This document shows, one piece after another, positions 42,786 through 51,708 of a DNA stretch of 64,000 nucleotides (position 1 is its first letter; each line of letters begins with the position of its first letter). This DNA comes from Winogradskyella forsetii (GTDB taxonomy: Bacteria > Bacteroidota > Bacteroidia > Flavobacteriales > Flavobacteriaceae): the NCBI RefSeq assembly GCF_013394595.1, contig NZ_CP053348.1, positions 2,816,001 through 2,880,000 of the forward strand. The letters are read 5' to 3'. Position numbers and translations under genes: made by a program. The notes beneath the pieces are model-generated. The model searched no databases. It saw only the letters and a list, made by a program, of their open reading frames with translations, and had not been told where the DNA came from.

Positions 42786-43045
42786 ATAATTGCCCACGCA
42801 AGTGGGTATCTTTTAATTAATAAAACATTTTATTGAATGGCAAATTTACGAAATATGAATTTGTCTTTGTTGTAATTATACTTTCAATCACAATTCATCA
42901 AATACAACTAAGTTTTATAATGCATTTGATTTAAAAAATCATCCTTTTTCCTAAAGATGTTTCGATAAAAAATTAATTATTTTATTTTTGTAGTTCTTAA
43001 AATTTAGGGAACTAAGTATTTATAATTTATCTAAAATTAAAAAAA

Positions 43046-43750
43046 ATGAAAATAAAAATAGGATTAGTAATTTTAACAAGTACATTGTTAGCATGTAATA
43101 GCAACAAAAAGACAGGTTCAAATGTTACCTTAACCAACAACATAGATTCTGTTAGTTATTCTATTGGAGCAAGCCAAGCAAAAGGGCTATTAAATCAAGT
43201 TCCAGATTTAAATATTGATGCTTTTATCAATGGTTATAAGGATGTTGCAGATTCGACTCAATTAACAATACCTGAAGCAGATCAACAAATTATTCTTCAA
43301 GCTTTTGGAAAAAAAATGCAAGAAGAACAAAGACTTAAACAAGAGAAAGAACAAGAAACCAAATTTGCTGACGTTAAAAAAGCAAGTTTAGATTTTTTAG
43401 AAACTAACAAATCTAAATCTGGAGTAAAAACTACAGAAAGTGGACTACAATATATTGTGTTACAAGAAGGAACAGGAAAACAACCCGAAGGGCCTTCTTC
43501 CAATGTAACTGTAAGTTACAAAGGCACAACAATTGACGGCACTGAGTTTGATAGTTCTGACTCCTATACAACAGACTTAAACAGAGTTATTAAAGGTTGG
43601 ACAGAAGGTGTTCAACTCATGAAAGAAGGTGCTAAATATAAGTTTTTTATACCTGAAGAATTAGCTTATGGTGCCAACCCAAGACCAGGTGGAGTCATAC
43701 AACCATTTATGGCTCTAATTTTTGAAATAGAATTAATTAAAGTAAATTAA
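43046..43750 (+). CDS. FKBP-type peptidyl-prolyl isomerase lipoprotein (FkpA-like)
   Basis: The 234-residue lipoprotein (MKIKIGLVILTSTLLAC, Cys17) has an N-terminal dimerisation region (DSVSYSIGASQAKGLLNQ, then a Glu/Gln/Lys-rich helix about 75-115) and a C-terminal FKBP domain (about 125-234; VSYKGTTIDGTEFDSS, RVIKGWTEGVQLMKEGAKY, YGANPRPGGVIQPF). This is the FkpA/Mip layout of periplasmic folding catalysts. A -7 element TATTTTTG lies at 42983-42990. Confidence 0.9.
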   Translation: MKIKIGLVILTSTLLACNSNKKTGSNVTLTNNIDSVSYSIGASQAKGLLNQVPDLNIDAFINGYKDVADSTQLTIPEADQQIILQAFGKKMQEEQRLKQEKEQETKFADVKKASLDFLETNKSKSGVKTTESGLQYIVLQEGTGKQPEGPSSNVTVSYKGTTIDGTEFDSSDSYTTDLNRVIKGWTEGVQLMKEGAKYKFFIPEELAYGANPRPGGVIQPFMALIFEIELIKVN

Positions 43751-43774
43751 ATACTTTTTTAATATTAATTTATT

Positions 43775-43812
43775 CAAAAAGCTTGAGTCCTTATTAACTC
43801 AAGCTTTTTTTT
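43775..43812 (+). terminator. Intrinsic terminator
   Basis: Stem AAAAGCTTGAGT / ACTCAAGCTTTT with an 8-nt loop and nine T, between the FKBP gene and the DUF3810 gene. Confidence 0.9.
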
Positions 43813-43826
43813 TCGATTTTTGATTC

Positions 43827-44894
43827 ATGCGTAAAAACAAAAAAATAGGCCTTGTTATTTTCTTGATCATTCAAGTGCTTTTCATGTCACAACTGAAGCA
43901 TTATTCAGAATTTGTTGAGCAATTTTACAGCAACGGCCTATACGTTTTCCTTTCAAAATTAATGCGCTATGTTTTTGGATGGCTACCATTTTCAATTGGA
44001 GATGTGTTTTACACATTAGCTGGAATTTATATCATAAGATGGTTCATAGTCAATCGAAAACGTATTTTTAAAGACACCGTAAATTGGCTTTTAGATATTG
44101 GAGCTACATTATCTATCGCTTATTTTGCATTTCATCTGCTTTGGGCTTTCAATTATTACAGGCAACCGCTTTACAAATCATTAGATCTTGAAGCCGATTA
44201 CACTACTGAACAACTCCTTTCGTTTACAGAACGTTTAATTCAAAAATCGAATAGCTTGCACTATGAGTTGTCTAAAAATGATACGGTAAAAATTGAATTT
44301 CCATATTCAAAAACAGAAATTTTCGATAAAGTCAAAGATGGTTACCAAACCCTTTCAGAAATATATCCACATCTTGAATACCACCCTAAAAGCATCAAAA
44401 AATCCATTTATAGTGTCCCATTGACTTATATGGGATTCTCAGGCTATCTAAATCCATTTACCAATGAAGCCCAGGTTAACGGACTCATTTCAACCTATAA
44501 ATTTCCAACTACATCATGCCACGAGGCGGCACATCAATTGGGCTATGCGGCTGAAAACGAAGCTAATTTTATTGGCAGTTTAGCAGCCATTCATAATGAG
44601 GATATATATTTTAAATATTCAGGCTATACGTTTGCATTGCGGTATTGTTTAGCTGAAATCTACAAAAGAGAACCTCAACGTTATGAAACCATGCTTCCAA
44701 CCATAAATAAAGGCATTATAAAAAACTATCAAGAAGTTCAAGAGTTTTGGAAATCTTACGAAAATCCTTTTGAGCCTTATTTTGAAAAAACCTTTGATAA
44801 TTTCCTAAAGGCCAACAACCAAGCTGATGGAATGAAAAGCTATAGTTATGTGGTGGCGCTTTTGGTTAATTATTATGATGGGAAGGAGCTTTAA
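43827..44894 (+). CDS. DUF3810 membrane protein with HEAAH metal motif
   Basis: The 355-residue protein has three N-terminal membrane segments (about 5-23, 50-70, 88-110) and a soluble domain containing SCHEAAHQLGYAAENEANF (about 231-249). HEAAH followed at short distance by a second Glu pair is a gluzincin-like zinc-peptidase signature, typical of DUF3810. Substrate unknown; an envelope protease is likely. It starts only 14 bp after the upstream terminator. Confidence 0.8.
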   Translation: MRKNKKIGLVIFLIIQVLFMSQLKHYSEFVEQFYSNGLYVFLSKLMRYVFGWLPFSIGDVFYTLAGIYIIRWFIVNRKRIFKDTVNWLLDIGATLSIAYFAFHLLWAFNYYRQPLYKSLDLEADYTTEQLLSFTERLIQKSNSLHYELSKNDTVKIEFPYSKTEIFDKVKDGYQTLSEIYPHLEYHPKSIKKSIYSVPLTYMGFSGYLNPFTNEAQVNGLISTYKFPTTSCHEAAHQLGYAAENEANFIGSLAAIHNEDIYFKYSGYTFALRYCLAEIYKREPQRYETMLPTINKGIIKNYQEVQEFWKSYENPFEPYFEKTFDNFLKANNQADGMKSYSYVVALLVNYYDGKEL

Positions 44895-44923
44895 TTAATA
44901 CTAGGACTAATTAAAATTAAACC

Positions 44924-45742
44924 CTATTCAATCACTTTAGCGTCTTCTGGCTTTTCAAAAATAGAAGTGTCTGGAAATTTCTCAGAAATCATGACATCAG
45001 TAAACTCAACTGTATTTCTTTTTTCTATTGGTTGGTTGTTTTCATAGGTATACCAATCCACACTTTTTGGAACGACAAGGCCATTGACGGTTTGCCAATT
45101 ATTATATCTTATAAACTTGAATTCATTGCTTTTACCATCTTTTCCGAACGTTACTGTATAGGCCAGCCATTGCATTTGTCCTGTTTCGGAATCGTAATAA
45201 ATGATGTATTCGTCGTCTGGTGATTCGCCGATTCCTGCTTCGTATGAAATTAAAATGCCTGGATAGGTTTTTCCTTCAAACGTTAAAGGTTCAGCTTCTT
45301 CATAGATAATACCGTCATCTCCAACAATAAAAGGCATGGCATAAAAGTACATCATCAAACCCTTGTAAAACATAGGCTTGCCCTTATATTCACTCCCCGC
45401 TTTTTCTTTTATCCACAATGTTTCGCCATCAAAGCCTTGCGTATATGTTGGCGTATCAATAAGTTCCGCTCTAGTCTGTAAATTAGTTTTGGTCACTTCC
45501 TTTCCGTTTGGCTTTTCCATGGTAAAGGCTAAACTTTTCATTTTATTCCATTGATCAATGCCACCATGTGCATCAAAAACTTTGGTTATTGCTTCTGGGT
45601 AAATACTTGTGGTTATTGCTTCTTTCTGGTTACTGAGCGAAGTCGAAGTATCAGTTTCAATTACTGCGGAATTTACTTTAGGTTCGTTTTTACAAGCAAC
45701 TATTAGGATTGCTAAAGTCATTATTTGTAGTGATTTTTTCAT
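44924..45742 (-). CDS. DUF6503-like lipoprotein
   Basis: The 272-residue lipoprotein (MKKSLQIMTLAILIVAC, Cys17) begins, after a Ser/Thr linker, with AITKVFDAHGGIDQWNKMKSL, the opening of DUF6503/LolA-like outer-membrane lipoprotein-binding folds. Later features are FDGETLWIKEKAG, YYDSETGQMQWLAYTV and VDWYTYENNQP. Likely a periplasmic lipid- or lipoprotein-binding protein. In the linker the codons for about residues 31-36 (TDTSTSLS) contain a copy of the TGAGCGAAGTC dispersed repeat. Confidence 0.65.
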   Translation of the reverse strand: MKKSLQIMTLAILIVACKNEPKVNSAVIETDTSTSLSNQKEAITTSIYPEAITKVFDAHGGIDQWNKMKSLAFTMEKPNGKEVTKTNLQTRAELIDTPTYTQGFDGETLWIKEKAGSEYKGKPMFYKGLMMYFYAMPFIVGDDGIIYEEAEPLTFEGKTYPGILISYEAGIGESPDDEYIIYYDSETGQMQWLAYTVTFGKDGKSNEFKFIRYNNWQTVNGLVVPKSVDWYTYENNQPIEKRNTVEFTDVMISEKFPDTSIFEKPEDAKVIE

Positions 45743-45802
45743 GATATGGTCAGTTTTTAAGTTTTTGCTTTTGACGAAACTAAATATAAGACATTACAAA
45801 AA

Positions 45803-45829
45803 AAAGCCTCAGAACTATTCTGAAGCTTT
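45803..45829 (-). terminator. Terminator of the 604-residue surface protein gene
   Basis: On the minus strand AGCTTCAGAA / TTCTGAGGCT with a 4-nt loop and a run of T. The same AAGCTTCAGA-type hairpin ends all three surface-protein genes. Confidence 0.8.
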
Positions 45830-45851
45830 TCTAATTTATTGTGAGTTGAGT

Positions 45852-47666
45852 TTAATCAACCATCAATTTTTGAACCGTTGATGAATTACCAAAAGTCAAC
45901 TGTACAAAATACAATCCGCTTTCTAAATTAGAAATATCTATGGTTGAAGTATTCGTTTCAAGCTTCATGTCTTTTAAAACTACTTTGCCATGAATATTGT
46001 AAATATCCACTTTTGTGGTATCAAAATTTGAATTTGCTAATTGAATAGTCACCTCATCTTTTGTAGGATTTGGAAACATACTGAATTTCAGATTGCTAAA
46101 TTCATTCAAACTTAAAGCAACTGCACTTTCAAGATAATCAGGAATAGAATTGCCGTTAGTATCGTCATCCGTTGGGTCGCCATTATTATTGTAATCTTCA
46201 TCAATAGTTAACACATTATCACCATCATCGTCATCGTCCAAATAGTTTTCGATAAGATCATTATCTGAATCGATAAATGAATGAATACTATTTCTATCTA
46301 ACTCAACATTAATTTCATCAATGGTATCTACATTGTCGCCATCATCATCGTCGTCTAAATAGTTTGGCGTACCATCATTATCTGCATCGTCATCCTCTAA
46401 GTTACCATTGTTATTAAGATCTTCGTCACTGTCAATAACACCATCGTTATCAGTATCTGTACAGTCTCTGACTTCTGTCATAAATGATGTTGTAGTATAG
46501 CAACCATCTGTAGTTTCTACTCTTACATAAATAGTTTGAGGATTACTCATGTTTGTAAAATTATTTGGGTTAGAGATATTGCCGACATTATCAGAAGCAT
46601 CAGCTTCACTTAAAAAATAAGTAATAGAAAAAGGTTCGCCATTAGGATTAATAAGGCCTTCGTTTACTGTTAAATCAAAAGCAGCAGTACCATTATTATT
46701 TTCATCGCATAATGCTAAATCTTCTGGATTTCCCATAGCTCCTGAGGGATTAGGCAATACCCGTAAAGTTAAGGTTGTGGTATCGTAACATGCTGTAACA
46801 AATTGCTCTGCTCTTACATATAATGTCTGAGGGTTTGTAGTATTTGTATATGGACTAACTATTGGATTGGTTTCATTATCTGCATCCATTTGTGTCTCAT
46901 AATATGTTAAAGTTACATTTATTTGACCGTTTATAATCTCTGCATTTGCATCTTCTAAAGTAAAAACTTCTTGCTCATCTCCTGGATTATTAACATCACA
47001 GAAATGAAGTGGTAATGGCTGTACAAGTACTGGTGAAGGTTCTACAACTAACTCTAAAGTGGTTGTAGCAAAACAACCTGAGTTTACATCTTCTACTCGT
47101 GCTATTATAATCTGCGGATTACTAATATTAGTGTAAATGGTTGGTAATGGATTGACTTCACTGTCTGCATCTACTTGATTTAAATAATAACTAATAGCGT
47201 AAGTTGGGTTATTACCTGTGATCTCTACATTCTTAGAGCTTAAGTCCATTGATGTTAAGCCATTTGGTGCGCCGTCATCACAAACCATTATAGCTGTTGG
47301 TGCTATTATCGATGGCAAAGGATTAACAATTAGAGAAAACCAAGTCGTATCAAAATTACCTGTAATAGGATCTACCAACCGTATGTATATCAATTGCGGA
47401 TTTGTAACATTTGAATAATTTCCAGCATTAATTATAGGGTTTACTCCAACATCAGCATCATTTTGAGTTACATGATAAGTTAATGCATAATCTGCTGGAT
47501 TTTGACTGTCTAACACTTGAGCAGATAAAGTTGTTAAATCGAATTGAGAATACCCATCATTATCATCATCACAAACTTCATAATCGTTTGGTTGATTTGC
47601 TACTTGACTGAAAGCAGTAATTGAAAATGTTAAAAATAAAAGAAAAATGTGTAGTTGTTTTTTCAT
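45852..47666 (-). CDS. T9SS-secreted surface protein with thrombospondin type 3-like calcium repeats
   Basis: The 604-residue protein has a signal peptide (MKKQLHIFLLFLTFSITAFSQ), about four copies of a 90-residue module, each with an aspartate-rich VCDDDNDGYSQFDLTTL-like start and a (N/T)PQTIYVRVE strand, then an Asp-rich region (about 405-515; DTDNDGVIDSDED, YLDDDDDGDNVDTIDE and similar) like thrombospondin type 3 calcium repeats, and a type A sorting domain (about 525-604, FPNPTKDEVTIQL ... ESGLYFVQLTF). Expected to be exported by T9SS and bound to the cell surface. Third of three related tandem genes. Confidence 0.85.
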   Translation of the reverse strand: MKKQLHIFLLFLTFSITAFSQVANQPNDYEVCDDDNDGYSQFDLTTLSAQVLDSQNPADYALTYHVTQNDADVGVNPIINAGNYSNVTNPQLIYIRLVDPITGNFDTTWFSLIVNPLPSIIAPTAIMVCDDGAPNGLTSMDLSSKNVEITGNNPTYAISYYLNQVDADSEVNPLPTIYTNISNPQIIIARVEDVNSGCFATTTLELVVEPSPVLVQPLPLHFCDVNNPGDEQEVFTLEDANAEIINGQINVTLTYYETQMDADNETNPIVSPYTNTTNPQTLYVRAEQFVTACYDTTTLTLRVLPNPSGAMGNPEDLALCDENNNGTAAFDLTVNEGLINPNGEPFSITYFLSEADASDNVGNISNPNNFTNMSNPQTIYVRVETTDGCYTTTSFMTEVRDCTDTDNDGVIDSDEDLNNNGNLEDDDADNDGTPNYLDDDDDGDNVDTIDEINVELDRNSIHSFIDSDNDLIENYLDDDDDGDNVLTIDEDYNNNGDPTDDDTNGNSIPDYLESAVALSLNEFSNLKFSMFPNPTKDEVTIQLANSNFDTTKVDIYNIHGKVVLKDMKLETNTSTIDISNLESGLYFVQLTFGNSSTVQKLMVD

Positions 47667-47785
47667 AGGTTGATGTTCTAGTTAAATTTGTTACCTTCTG
47701 TAGTTAAGATGTGATTATGTCGAAAAGGTTGCGTAGAAAAACTACATATTTAAAACTTATCCATAATGTCTGAAATATTCTTGTT

Positions 47786-47815
47786 AAAAAGCTCCAGAAA
47801 TTATCTGAAGCTTTT
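47786..47815 (-). terminator. Terminator of the 1218-residue surface protein gene
   Basis: Minus-strand hairpin AAAAGCTTCAGA / TCTGGAGCTTTT, homologous to those at 45803 and 51655. Confidence 0.75.
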
Positions 47816-47835
47816 CTATTAAATTTTAATTCAAT

Positions 47836-50800
47836 TTATTTAACCATTAATTTTTGAATCGTTGACCTTTTTCCAATAGTCAACTCCACAAAATAAAATC
47901 CACTTTCTAAATTGGAAATATCTATAGTTGAAGTATTCGTTTCAAGCTTCATGTCTTTTAAAACTACTTTACCTTGAATGTTGTAAATATCCACTTTTGT
48001 AGTTCCGAAATTAGAATTTGCTAATTGAATGGTCACCTCATCTTTTGCTGGATTTGGAAATAATCTAAAACTACTGTTTTCAAAATCTCCTACAGATAAT
48101 GTTTCCACAAATTCGGTCTGAAACGTATTAGTAATTATAGGATCGTTAAAATCGAAATAAATAGCTGCTGAATTTTCAATAATATCACCAACAGCATAAC
48201 CAGCATTTGGCTTTATTTTAAAATAAACGTAACCATTACTGCCTTCTGAGTCATCTTGTTCTGCAGGTAAATTGATATTTTCTAAATTCCATTCTAAACT
48301 GTTAGCTGTTCTTGTGACCACATAATCATGGCTGGAACGTAACATCTGGAAGGTGCTTTCATCCAATTGGCTATCTAGAACATCTTCGATCCTAACATTT
48401 ATGGCTTCTGCCGTTCCTACATTTTGGAACCTAATCGTATAGAACAAATATTCGTCTGAGGTCACAAAATCGTCGTATAGAATTTGTGGACCATGAGCTT
48501 CCATTTTATCATTTGGATCGTATGCACCTATAACGGTTTCGGATAATTGGGAGCTGTTGTTTTCCACAAAAACATCATTGCTAATTGTGGTATAGCTTAC
48601 CGAGTTTGTCAATAATTCACCTAATTCCACAGATGTTGGACAATTCATATCAACTTCTATAATTTCACTTGTTCCAGCTTCTAAATTCACAAAATCAATG
48701 GTAAATCCAGTTGCTGTAGTTGTCATTGTATAGTTAGGGTTTAAATTGAAGACATTGTTAATGTTCAATGCATCATCTAAGGTAAATTCAATAGTTCCAG
48801 AACTAACCGGAAAACTGCTTAAATTTTCCAAAACGATTTGATTAGTTAAGTCAAACCCAGGTCTTGGTGACGCAAATGGGTTCACAAGATAAACCGCCAC
48901 ATCTTCGCATACTTGTGTGTCCGTTACAGGAAAATCGACATTGACTACGTTTTCACTCGCTACAGTTATAGCGTCGATAGTGGTTACTGTAGTAGTGTAG
49001 CAATCTTCATAAATATCATATACATTAAAAGAAATGCTGTATTCATCATTCTCATCTGTACTTAAAATTGAAAAATTACCTGTAGAAGTGTTTACATTGT
49101 TTATAATCCCATCATCGTTTTTCTCATAAGTAAAAAACCCATTTGTAAAGAAGGATTCATCGGAATCAAATATCGCGTTCGAATTGGTATCGTTAAATGC
49201 TTTTACGTCAATAAACCCAATTTCTTCACAGGGATTTTCTCCTAAATTAAAGCTGCCAGCTTCTATAAAAATTGCAGAATCCCAAATACTATCTCCTTTG
49301 TCTGCAACAACCAATTTAATTTCGTACGTAGCACCAGGCACAACTGTGGCAGAAGCCGTTAAAACCGTTGTTCTACCTCCATAATTGGTATTACCAATAT
49401 TATAGCCTTCAAAAAACTCTGAATTACTAGGACATGTATTAGAGTTATTTATGTTAGTCACGTTTACTGGTGAACCATCAGGTAAAACAGCTAAGTTTAT
49501 ATATTCTGTCGCACCAACTTCCCTCAACAAGAAAGCAAAACCATCTGAAAAAATACACTCAGTAGTACCATCATATTCTTCTGATGCCATAAGATATCTG
49601 AAGCTAAACTCATCAGAGATTGGTACGAAATTGAATTTTATAAAAGCCGCATCATTTGTATTGGTTAAATTTAATGCTGTTTCTAAATCTACATCTCCAG
49701 CTTGTGCGTTGTTATTCGAAACTAAAGTATTATTTAAGGTATTACCTCCTAATGACGCAACACCTGTTGTTAAAACAATACCTTCTTCAAAAGGAAAGTT
49801 TGTAGCATTTTCCGCATTAAAATAGCCATAATTTTTGGTATCAATGTCATCAGGATTGCCATTGGTTTGCGAAGAAAAAATGCTAACAGGATAACAGCCA
49901 TTAGCGACTAATATATTAGTTACCAATTCTTCTGGCGAATAATAGGATTCTTGATGAACTTCGTTATTGATAGACACAAATGGCTCAACCACAATAACAG
50001 AAATCGTTGTAGATTCCATACAACCAATAGGGTTAGTATCTTGAACTGATAAGGTTACCGTATAGTTGCCCAATTCGTTGTAAGTATTAGTAACGTTCGT
50101 TCCTGTAGCAGTATTTCCGTCGCCAAAATCCCAATTATAGTTTGCATCTGTTGCATCATCAGAAAATGTGGCACTTCCTGTAAAACTCACTTCCTCATTT
50201 GGTTGCGTAACCACAAATCCAGAAGCATTGATTTCCGGAACAGTACTATCTATAGATGCTGTTATGGCTTGGCATGGCATACAAGTTGGATCTACAACAA
50301 GATCAAAACTTTGAGTTGCCGAGCCACAGCCATTTAGATTTGCTAAGGTTGCATAAATAGTCTGTACGGATTGAACACTATTCATATATGTTGAGTTGAG
50401 AGCATTGAGACCGTTTTCGGCATCGCTAAGGGTTTCATGATACGTAACTACAACATTGGTTTGTCCATTTATAATTTCATCGTCCTTTAAAAAAAGATTA
50501 AAACTCGCATATCCATCTCCATCTTCATCACAAGCTACCAAAGGTGTTGGTGACACTATCGACGGTAAAGGATCAACTACAATATCAAAATTCACAACCG
50601 CAAAACAACCTGTTATATCATCTGTTGCTCTCACATAAATAGTTTGAATATATGGAGTACTATTTGTGTAAGGCGAAGAGATAGGATTAACATTATTTTC
50701 TGCATCTACTTGAGTTTCATAATGTGTTAATGTAATGCCTGTTTGTCCGTTTAAAATTTTTGCATGAACATCTTCTAATATAAAGATTTCTTTGCCATCT

Positions 50801-51492
50801 CCTGGGTTGTTAAAATCACAAAGTATCAAGGCTGTTGGTGACACTATCGACGGTAGAAGATTAACTACAACATCAAAATTCACAACTGAAAAACAACCTG
50901 TATTACTATTTGTTACTCTTGCATAAATAGTTTGCGGCGAAACAATATTAGTAAATTGTGTAGGGTTTGAAATAATATTTGAGTTTGATAATGCATCATT
51001 TTCACTTAAATAATATGCTAGAGAAACATTTGTCTGCCCATTTAATATCTCAGAATTTTTTATAGTTAAATCAAAGGCTTGTTGTTCATCTCCAGAATTA
51101 TCAAGATCACAAACTTCTAATGGTGTTGGTTGCGTAGATGTTGGTGCAGGATTAACAATTAAATTGACTGTAGTTGTGTCTGCATTACCTGAACTGTTTT
51201 CCTCAACTCTTATAAATACAGTTTGAATATTTGAAACAATATTATTATACGGAGACGCCAATGCATTAGTTCCATTCTCAGCATCAGCTTGAGTTTCGTG
51301 ATAAGTAACAGTATAATCTACTGGATCTTGACTATCTAATATTTCAGCATCTAAATAAGTTAAATCGAATTGAGAATAACCATCATTATCAGCATCACAA
51401 ACATTCAAATCATTAGGTTGGTTGGCTATTTGCGCAAAAGTTGTAATTGATAATGTTAAGAATAGTAGAAGAATGTGTAATTGTTTTTTCAT
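47836..51492 (-). CDS. Large T9SS-secreted surface protein with PKD and choice-of-anchor L domains
   Basis: The 1218-residue protein has a signal peptide (MKKQLHILLLFLTLSITTFA), four N-terminal VCDxDxxG-type modules (about 22-400), a PKD domain (about 425-505; YNWDFGDGNTATG), a choice-of-anchor L domain (about 520-740; YFNAENATNFPFEEGIVLTT), an SdrD-like segment, a DUF7619/conserved repeat (about 960-1130; GAYDPNDKMEAHGPQI) and the type A sorting domain (about 1140-1218). Probably an adhesin or matrix protein. Its 3' part carries a 495-bp block almost identical to the next gene. Confidence 0.85.
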   Translation of the reverse strand: MKKQLHILLLFLTLSITTFAQIANQPNDLNVCDADNDGYSQFDLTYLDAEILDSQDPVDYTVTYHETQADAENGTNALASPYNNIVSNIQTVFIRVEENSSGNADTTTVNLIVNPAPTSTQPTPLEVCDLDNSGDEQQAFDLTIKNSEILNGQTNVSLAYYLSENDALSNSNIISNPTQFTNIVSPQTIYARVTNSNTGCFSVVNFDVVVNLLPSIVSPTALILCDFNNPGDGKEIFILEDVHAKILNGQTGITLTHYETQVDAENNVNPISSPYTNSTPYIQTIYVRATDDITGCFAVVNFDIVVDPLPSIVSPTPLVACDEDGDGYASFNLFLKDDEIINGQTNVVVTYHETLSDAENGLNALNSTYMNSVQSVQTIYATLANLNGCGSATQSFDLVVDPTCMPCQAITASIDSTVPEINASGFVVTQPNEEVSFTGSATFSDDATDANYNWDFGDGNTATGTNVTNTYNELGNYTVTLSVQDTNPIGCMESTTISVIVVEPFVSINNEVHQESYYSPEELVTNILVANGCYPVSIFSSQTNGNPDDIDTKNYGYFNAENATNFPFEEGIVLTTGVASLGGNTLNNTLVSNNNAQAGDVDLETALNLTNTNDAAFIKFNFVPISDEFSFRYLMASEEYDGTTECIFSDGFAFLLREVGATEYINLAVLPDGSPVNVTNINNSNTCPSNSEFFEGYNIGNTNYGGRTTVLTASATVVPGATYEIKLVVADKGDSIWDSAIFIEAGSFNLGENPCEEIGFIDVKAFNDTNSNAIFDSDESFFTNGFFTYEKNDDGIINNVNTSTGNFSILSTDENDEYSISFNVYDIYEDCYTTTVTTIDAITVASENVVNVDFPVTDTQVCEDVAVYLVNPFASPRPGFDLTNQIVLENLSSFPVSSGTIEFTLDDALNINNVFNLNPNYTMTTTATGFTIDFVNLEAGTSEIIEVDMNCPTSVELGELLTNSVSYTTISNDVFVENNSSQLSETVIGAYDPNDKMEAHGPQILYDDFVTSDEYLFYTIRFQNVGTAEAINVRIEDVLDSQLDESTFQMLRSSHDYVVTRTANSLEWNLENINLPAEQDDSEGSNGYVYFKIKPNAGYAVGDIIENSAAIYFDFNDPIITNTFQTEFVETLSVGDFENSSFRLFPNPAKDEVTIQLANSNFGTTKVDIYNIQGKVVLKDMKLETNTSTIDISNLESGFYFVELTIGKRSTIQKLMVK
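48046..48540. repeat. 495-bp near-identical block, copy A
   Basis: Bases 48046-48540 match 51919-52413 at constant offset 3873 with a single difference (48283/52156). Divergence returns sharply on both sides, the pattern of recent gene conversion between the paralogues. Confidence 0.9.
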
Positions 51493-51654
51493 AGGTTGAT
51501 TTTTTAGTTAGAAGTTAAATATTCTAGTATTTAGATGGTATTTACTTGAAATGGTTGCGTCAAAAAATACAGTTATTTTTAATTATAACATATTTCAACC
51601 CAGATTTTGAATTCAAAGAAAGCCTTTAAAGTTTCGTTTAATCTCTAATAATAA

Positions 51655-51682
51655 GAAAGCTTCAGAGGTTATCTGAAGCTTT
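51655..51682 (-). terminator. Terminator of the 769-residue surface protein gene
   Basis: Minus-strand hairpin AAAGCTTCAGAT / CTCTGAAGCTTT, homologous to the two downstream. Confidence 0.75.
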
Positions 51683-51708
51683 AACTATTAATTATTTTAA
51701 TTTTAATC

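Noticed and set aside
42785..42797. GTG start of pepD four codons upstream
   Set aside because: The following ATG gives the usual MSQ-type start and no upstream conservation is needed.
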